Of a stretch of DNA of 64,000 nucleotides, positions 60,105 to 64,000 are shown piece after piece. Source of the DNA: Stenotrophomonas sp. ESTM1D_MKCIP4_1 (GTDB lineage Bacteria; Pseudomonadota; Gammaproteobacteria; Xanthomonadales; Xanthomonadaceae); contig NZ_CP026004.1 of assembly GCF_003086895.1 (NCBI RefSeq), forward strand, positions 4,360,684-4,424,683. Reading direction: 5' to 3'. Below the pieces are notes generated by a model. The model was not told where the DNA came from, did no database searches, and worked only from the letters and a program-made list of their open reading frames with translations. The position numbers and the translations under genes were made by a program. Positions within the stretch are counted from its first letter, which is position 1, and each line of letters begins with the position of its first letter.

Positions 60105-61411
60105 GGAAGGTCCCTTGCCAGGCGCATGCCGGAGAACTGCCAGCGGGCCGGTGGATTGAAGAAGTTGCGATAGCTGCTGCGTACGTGACCGCGCGGTGTT
60201 GCGCAGCTGCCGCCGCGCAACACCCATTGGCCACACATGAACTTGCCGTTGTATTCGCCCAGGTTGCCGGCAAACGGCTGGAAGCCCGGGTAGGCACCAT
60301 AGGCACTGGAGGTCCATTCCCAGACGTCACCGAACAGCTGGCGCAGGCCCCTGCCCTGCCCTGCGCAGGGATGCAGCCGGTCGTCATCGGCGAAGTGGCC
60401 GTTGAGCGGCTGGGTGGCGGCGGCCGCTTCCCACTCGAACTCGGTCGGCAGCCGTGCCTCATGCCAACGCGCGCAGGCATCTGCTTCGTAATAGCTGAGG
60501 TGGCAGACCGGCGCATGTGGATCGAGCGGGCGCCAACCGCCGAGGGTGTACTCACGCTGCAGGTCGTCATGCCAGTACAGCGGGTGCTGCCAGCCTTCGG
60601 CTTCGCACAGGGCCCAGCCTTCGCTGAGCCACCAGCGGGGATCGCGATAGCCGCCGGCATCGACGAAGGCACGGTACTCGCCGTTACTGAGCGGGCGCTC
60701 GGCGAGGGCGTGCGCGGGCAGCAGCACGCGGTGTGGCGGCGATTCGTTGTCGTAGGCGAAGGCTGCCTGCTGCGGCCAGCGCGCTGCGCCAACGCTGACG
60801 ATGCGCTCCTCCTGCGGCACCCAGCCCTGCGCGCTTGGCACGCTGGCGACCGCGGCCAGGTCTTCGCGATAGGGCGGCTGCAGCGGGTTGCACCACAGTG
60901 CGTGCTTGATATCAGTCAGCAGCAGCTCCTGGTGCTGCTGTTCGTGCTGCAGGCCCAGCTGCAGGTGCTGCAGCGCTTCTTCGCCGAGGTCGCCGTCGGC
61001 CAGGCGGGCCAGCACCTGCTCATCGACGTGCCGGCGATAGTCACGCACCTGTTGCAGCGAAGGCCGCGACAGCAGCCCACGGCGCGGGCGGGCGTGAGCC
61101 GGGCCCAGGCTCTTGTAGTAGCTGTTGAACAGGAAATCCCAGGCCGGATCCCACGGTTGATAGCCACGCACGCCGGCCAGCACGAAGCGCTCGAAGAACC
61201 AAGTGGCGTGGGCCAGATGCCATTTGGCCGGGCTGGCATCGTCCATGCTCTGCAGCATGGCGTCTTCGGCGCTGAGGGGTGCCGCCAACTGCTGGCTGCG
61301 TCCACGCACGTGAGCGAAGTGGCCGTCGAGTTCACGCTGCGGGGCAGCGACGGCGAGGGTTGCGCTGTCCATGGGCCCAGCTTCGGCTGCCATGGGTGAG
61401 CGCGATGTCAT
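60101..61411 (-). CDS. egtB: ergothioneine biosynthesis protein EgtB
   Basis: 436-aa iron-dependent sulfoxide synthase that joins hercynine to a cysteine or gamma-glutamylcysteine sulfur. An N-terminal DinB-like domain carries the iron-binding histidines in SPAKWHLAHATWFFERFVL and LGLQHEQQHQELLLTDIKHA (HxxxHxE). The C-terminal FGE-sulfatase domain follows, with ERPLSNGEYRAFVDAGGYRD, RLPTEFEWEAAA and GGSCATPRGHVRSSYRNFF. Start at 61411 or an internal Met at 61393/61372; the difference is a poorly conserved N-terminus. No egtA, egtC or egtE is next to it, so other enzymes must give gamma-glutamylcysteine and the lyase step. Confidence 0.93.
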   Translation of the reverse strand: MTSRSPMAAEAGPMDSATLAVAAPQRELDGHFAHVRGRSQQLAAPLSAEDAMLQSMDDASPAKWHLAHATWFFERFVLAGVRGYQPWDPAWDFLFNSYYKSLGPAHARPRRGLLSRPSLQQVRDYRRHVDEQVLARLADGDLGEEALQHLQLGLQHEQQHQELLLTDIKHALWCNPLQPPYREDLAAVASVPSAQGWVPQEERIVSVGAARWPQQAAFAYDNESPPHRVLLPAHALAERPLSNGEYRAFVDAGGYRDPRWWLSEGWALCEAEGWQHPLYWHDDLQREYTLGGWRPLDPHAPVCHLSYYEADACARWHEARLPTEFEWEAAAATQPLNGHFADDDRLHPCAGQGRGLRQLFGDVWEWTSSAYGAYPGFQPFAGNLGEYNGKFMCGQWVLRGGSCATPRGHVRSSYRNFFNPPARWQFSGMRLARDLP

Positions 61412-61514
61412 CGCTTCAGGTCACCGCATTCACATCCCGCCCATTCAAGAAGCCGGTGGCAACGCCGCTAACGGCAGTGCTGCGGCCGTGTAGTGACCGC
61501 GCTGGAACTACCGC

Positions 61515-62795
61515 TTGTCCGATCATCCGCTCCGCCAGCCTGCGCATTACCTGTTCGTGCTGCCCGCCTTGCTGGTCGCGCTGGTGCTGTGGACCACGCT
61601 GGGCAACGACGATGTCGGCCGCAGCGGACAGCGCGTGCTGCCGTGGTTGCTGGCCTGCCTGGGCTCGGGGCTGGCGCTGATGTACAACCAGGTCCGCACG
61701 CTGTGCCTGCTGCTGCTGACGGCGGCCGTGTTCACGATGCTGCACCCCGATCTGGCGCACTTCCTGCGCCTGGGCTACATCCGCCCGCTGACACCGCTGC
61801 GGTTCCATGCCGTTTCCACCTGGTTGCCAGTGCTGTTCGCTGCCCACGCGCTGTGGCCGGAGCGCGGCCGGCGCCGCCAGGACCTGCTGCTGCGCGGGAT
61901 CAGCAGCGGCACCGTGCTGGCGATCTTCCTGCTGCTGGCCGCGCAGCAGCCGGAGGCCATGCATGACCTGCTCTCGAACCGGCATGCCGCCTGGGTTCCA
62001 AGCGAGTGGAATGCGCTTGCACAGCTGCCGGCCCTGCTGTTCCTGCTGGCCACCGCCGCGCTGGGCTGGCAGGCCTGGCGGCGGCCCCGCCCACTGCACA
62101 CGGCGATGCTGCTGGCCTTGCTGTGCCTGTGGTGGATGCTGCCGCGCATCTTCCTGCAGCCGGCGCTGCTGCCGGCGCTGAGCGTGGCCGCGCTGCTGCT
62201 GATGCTGGGCGCGACCCTGCAGGAATCCTTCCACATGGCGTTCCGCGATGAACTGACGGGGCTGCCCGGACGCCGGGCCTTCAATGAAACCCTGCAGCGG
62301 GCCGCCGGCACCTACAGCATCGCGATGGTGGACGTGGACCATTTCAAGGCATTCAACGATACACACGGCCACGATACCGGCGATGACGTGTTGAAGCTGG
62401 TGGCCTCGCGCCTGGCGCGGGTGGGCGATGGGGGCCGCGCATTCCGCTACGGCGGCGAGGAGTTCGCAGTGGTGTTCCTGGACCGGCCGGCACCGGCCTG
62501 CGTGGATGCAGTGGAGGCCCTGCGGCAGAGCATCGAGGACAGCCGCATGCAGCTGCGTGACCGCAGCACGCGCAGCCGGGACGACGCGGCCGGGCAGCAG
62601 CAGCGTGGGCGCGGCGGCACGGGCCAGGTGGTGCAGGTGACGGTGAGCATCGGCCTGGCCGACAGCCGCGTCGACGCGCGGCCGTCCGGGGTGGTCAAGG
62701 CTGCCGACCAGGCGCTGTATGCGGCCAAGGAAGAAGGCCGCAACCGGGTCTGCGCGCACGGGGGCCAGCGTGTGCTGGCAGTACGCGGGGGCTGA
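61515..62795 (+). CDS. membrane diguanylate cyclase, TTG start
   Basis: 426 aa, with about six hydrophobic segments in residues 10-225 (HYLFVLPALLVALVLWTTLG; WLLACLGSGLALMYNQVRTL; GTVLAIFLLLAAQQ) and a GGDEF domain at 240-415. Active-site words are DELTGLPGRRAFNETL, VDVDHFKAFNDTHGHDTGDD and FRYGGEEFAVVFL (GGEEF, active). The usual RxxD inhibitory site is not at the expected distance: RVGD lies two residues too far upstream. Only TTG at 61515 can start the frame, since stops lie just upstream (61491 and 61494) and no ATG precedes the first helix. GGAA lies 8 nt upstream. A Gln/Gly/Arg-rich insert breaks the end of the domain. Confidence 0.88.
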   Translation: MSDHPLRQPAHYLFVLPALLVALVLWTTLGNDDVGRSGQRVLPWLLACLGSGLALMYNQVRTLCLLLLTAAVFTMLHPDLAHFLRLGYIRPLTPLRFHAVSTWLPVLFAAHALWPERGRRRQDLLLRGISSGTVLAIFLLLAAQQPEAMHDLLSNRHAAWVPSEWNALAQLPALLFLLATAALGWQAWRRPRPLHTAMLLALLCLWWMLPRIFLQPALLPALSVAALLLMLGATLQESFHMAFRDELTGLPGRRAFNETLQRAAGTYSIAMVDVDHFKAFNDTHGHDTGDDVLKLVASRLARVGDGGRAFRYGGEEFAVVFLDRPAPACVDAVEALRQSIEDSRMQLRDRSTRSRDDAAGQQQRGRGGTGQVVQVTVSIGLADSRVDARPSGVVKAADQALYAAKEEGRNRVCAHGGQRVLAVRGG

Positions 62796-62798
62796 GGC

Positions 62799-63191
62799 TC
62801 AGACGGCGTCGAGGTAGTACCAGCGGCCGTCGATACGCAGGAAGCGGCTGTGCTCGGTCATTCTGACCGCGCTGCCGCCACCGATGCGGTAGCGGGCGGT
62901 GAAGCGGACCTCGGCGCTGTCGGCGCCGGTAACGCGGTGTTCGTTCACGGTCAGGCCCAGCCAGTGAGTGCGCTGGCCCGGTGCCTCGTCCAGCGAAAGT
63001 TCGGCCGGGCGAGTGTCCGGGTGCCAGGTCTGGCGCAGGTAATCGGCCAGCTGGCGCACGTAGGCGCTGTAGCGCGAGCGCATCAGGCGTTCGGCATCCG
63101 GCGCGGCTTCGCCGGCGTGGAAGCGGCCGCAGCAGGCGGCATAATCGGCGGGCAGGCCGCAGGGACAGGGGTCAGCGGGGGTGCGGGTCAT
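62799..63191 (-). CDS. YchJ-family protein with SEC-C motif
   Basis: 130-aa YchJ-like protein. The N-terminal SEC-C zinc motif is [19 protein letters not shown] (C-x-C...C-C). The body ([50 protein letters not shown]) is the NTF2-like YchJ fold. Start at the ATG at 63191; the longer reading adds twelve unlikely residues. The role of YchJ is not established. It is convergent with the cyclase gene (3 nt apart) and divergent from the permease. Confidence 0.88.
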   Translation of the reverse strand: MTRTPADPCPCGLPADYAACCGRFHAGEAAPDAERLMRSRYSAYVRQLADYLRQTWHPDTRPAELSLDEAPGQRTHWLGLTVNEHRVTGADSAEVRFTARYRIGGGSAVRMTEHSRFLRIDGRWYYLDAV

Positions 63192-63262
63192 GCCGGTATT
63201 GTCGCGCGGGACGCCGCCGGCATCCATCGCCGATAGGCGTATGCTGTCGCGCCCCCATTCAA

Positions 63263-64000
63263 GTGTCGATCGCCGTGCTGGAACTGGTTCCCCCTGAGTT
63301 GTGGTGGTTGGTGGTGATCGCTTTCATCGCCGGCCTGGTCGATGCGGCGGTGGGCGGCGGCGGGCTGGTACAGCTGCCTGGGCTGTTCACGGTGCTGCCA
63401 CAGCAGACACCGGCGATGCTGTTCGGCACCAACAAGTTCAGTTCGATGTTCGGCACCGGTGCGGCCGCGTGGCGGTATGCGCGCAACGTGCGCTTCCCGT
63501 GGAAGCCGGTGCTGTTCGCCGCCGGCACTGCCTTCGTCTTCTCCTTCGCCGGCGCCACGGCGGTCAGCCTGCTGCCCAAGGACGCGGTGCGCCCGCTGGT
63601 GCTGGTGCTGCTGGTGGCGATGCTGGGCTACACGCTGTGGAAGAAGGATTTCGGTGCGCTGCACCGGCCGCAGGAGATCGGCCGCCGCGAGCTGGTGATC
63701 GCACTGGCCATCGGCGCGGCGATCGGTTTCTACGACGGCTTCTTCGGGCCCGGTACCGGCAGCTTCCTGATCTTCCTGTTCGTGCGCTTCTTCGGCCTGG
63801 ATTTCCTGCGTGCTTCGGCGGCGTCGAAGGTGGTGAACCTGGCGACGAACGTGGCGGCGATCTCGTTCTTCATCCCCACCGGCAACATCCTGTGGCTGTT
63901 CGCGCTGCCGATGGCGGCGGCCAACATCTTCGGTTCGGTGGTGGGCACCCGCCTGGCGCTGAAGGGTGGCACGCCGTTCATCCGCAAGCTGTTCGTGGGG
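63263..64000 (+). CDS. TSUP (TauE/SafE) family permease, 3' end outside window
   Basis: 246 codons open to the window edge. Two related halves each begin with the glycine-rich family motif: [20 protein letters not shown] and [20 protein letters not shown], with conserved TNKFSS and ASKVVN in the following helices. TSUP proteins carry small sulfur or carbon anions across the inner membrane. The start is likely GTG at 63263 (GTG at 63275 also possible); no ATG is in this frame before the first helix. Confidence 0.88.
   Translation, partial: MSIAVLELVPPELWWLVVIAFIAGLVDAAVGGGGLVQLPGLFTVLPQQTPAMLFGTNKFSSMFGTGAAAWRYARNVRFPWKPVLFAAGTAFVFSFAGATAVSLLPKDAVRPLVLVLLVAMLGYTLWKKDFGALHRPQEIGRRELVIALAIGAAIGFYDGFFGPGTGSFLIFLFVRFFGLDFLRASAASKVVNLATNVAAISFFIPTGNILWLFALPMAAANIFGSVVGTRLALKGGTPFIRKLFVG

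Overview
The window is chromosomal DNA of a high-GC gammaproteobacterium, most likely a Stenotrophomonas of the S. maltophilia group (Xanthomonadaceae). The evidence is the gene content and protein wording, very GC-rich third codon positions, and the many short intergenic hairpins that begin with GTAG (SMAG-type REP elements typical of S. maltophilia). I see no phage, IS element, CRISPR array, tRNA or integrase. From 1 to about 43.3 kb nearly everything reads leftward; from 43.3 kb on, strands alternate.

Layout. 1-4.0 kb: a tightly packed leftward operon of four unrecognised genes ending in a Ycf46-like AAA+ ATPase cut by the window edge. 4.1-9.9 kb: a CzcCBA heavy-metal efflux operon with a small CzcI-like first gene. 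10-14.4 kb: a DUF885 peptidase-like protein, then a LAB_N membrane protein, a GT2 glycosyltransferase and a nucleotide-sugar epimerase. 14.4-18.7 kb: SUFU-domain protein, parB, parA, rsmG, a phosphopantetheinyl transferase and a GlsB-like membrane protein. 18.8-23 kb: xthA, a coniferyl-aldehyde-type dehydrogenase and an MHS-family symporter. 23-31.9 kb: an acetate/carboxylate module, with a DcaP-like porin divergent from acs, the LuxR-type response regulator crbR, and the giant transporter-like sensor kinase crbS; mntP under a yybP-ykoY manganese riboswitch sits between crbR and crbS. 32-40 kb: S46 dipeptidyl peptidase, tamB and tamA. 40.2-43.3 kb: glyS and glyQ. 43.3-46.9 kb: an orphan GspE-type ATPase overlapping a class I amidotransferase, and a membrane protein. 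46.9-49.4 kb: tatC, tatB, tatA and a SYLF lipid-binding protein. 49.5-53.7 kb: hemH, an alpha/beta hydrolase and a chemoreceptor. 53.9-54.6 kb: a lone 5S rRNA gene with three tandem rRNA-type promoters. 54.7-64 kb: benE, a GYF-domain membrane protein, a lytic transglycosylase-mutarotase fusion, ergothioneine genes egtB and egtD, a diguanylate cyclase, ychJ and a TSUP permease cut by the right edge.

Two repeat families fill the gaps. One is the SMAG hairpins (GTAG plus a GC-rich inverted repeat, often in facing pairs). The other is a longer palindrome, GGGGTCAGA...TCTGACCCC, present four times. The most interesting items are the uncharacterised AAA+ operon at the left edge, the orphan 5S unit with its triple promoter, the transglycosylase-mutarotase fusion, and the compact CrbS/CrbR-acs-porin locus.
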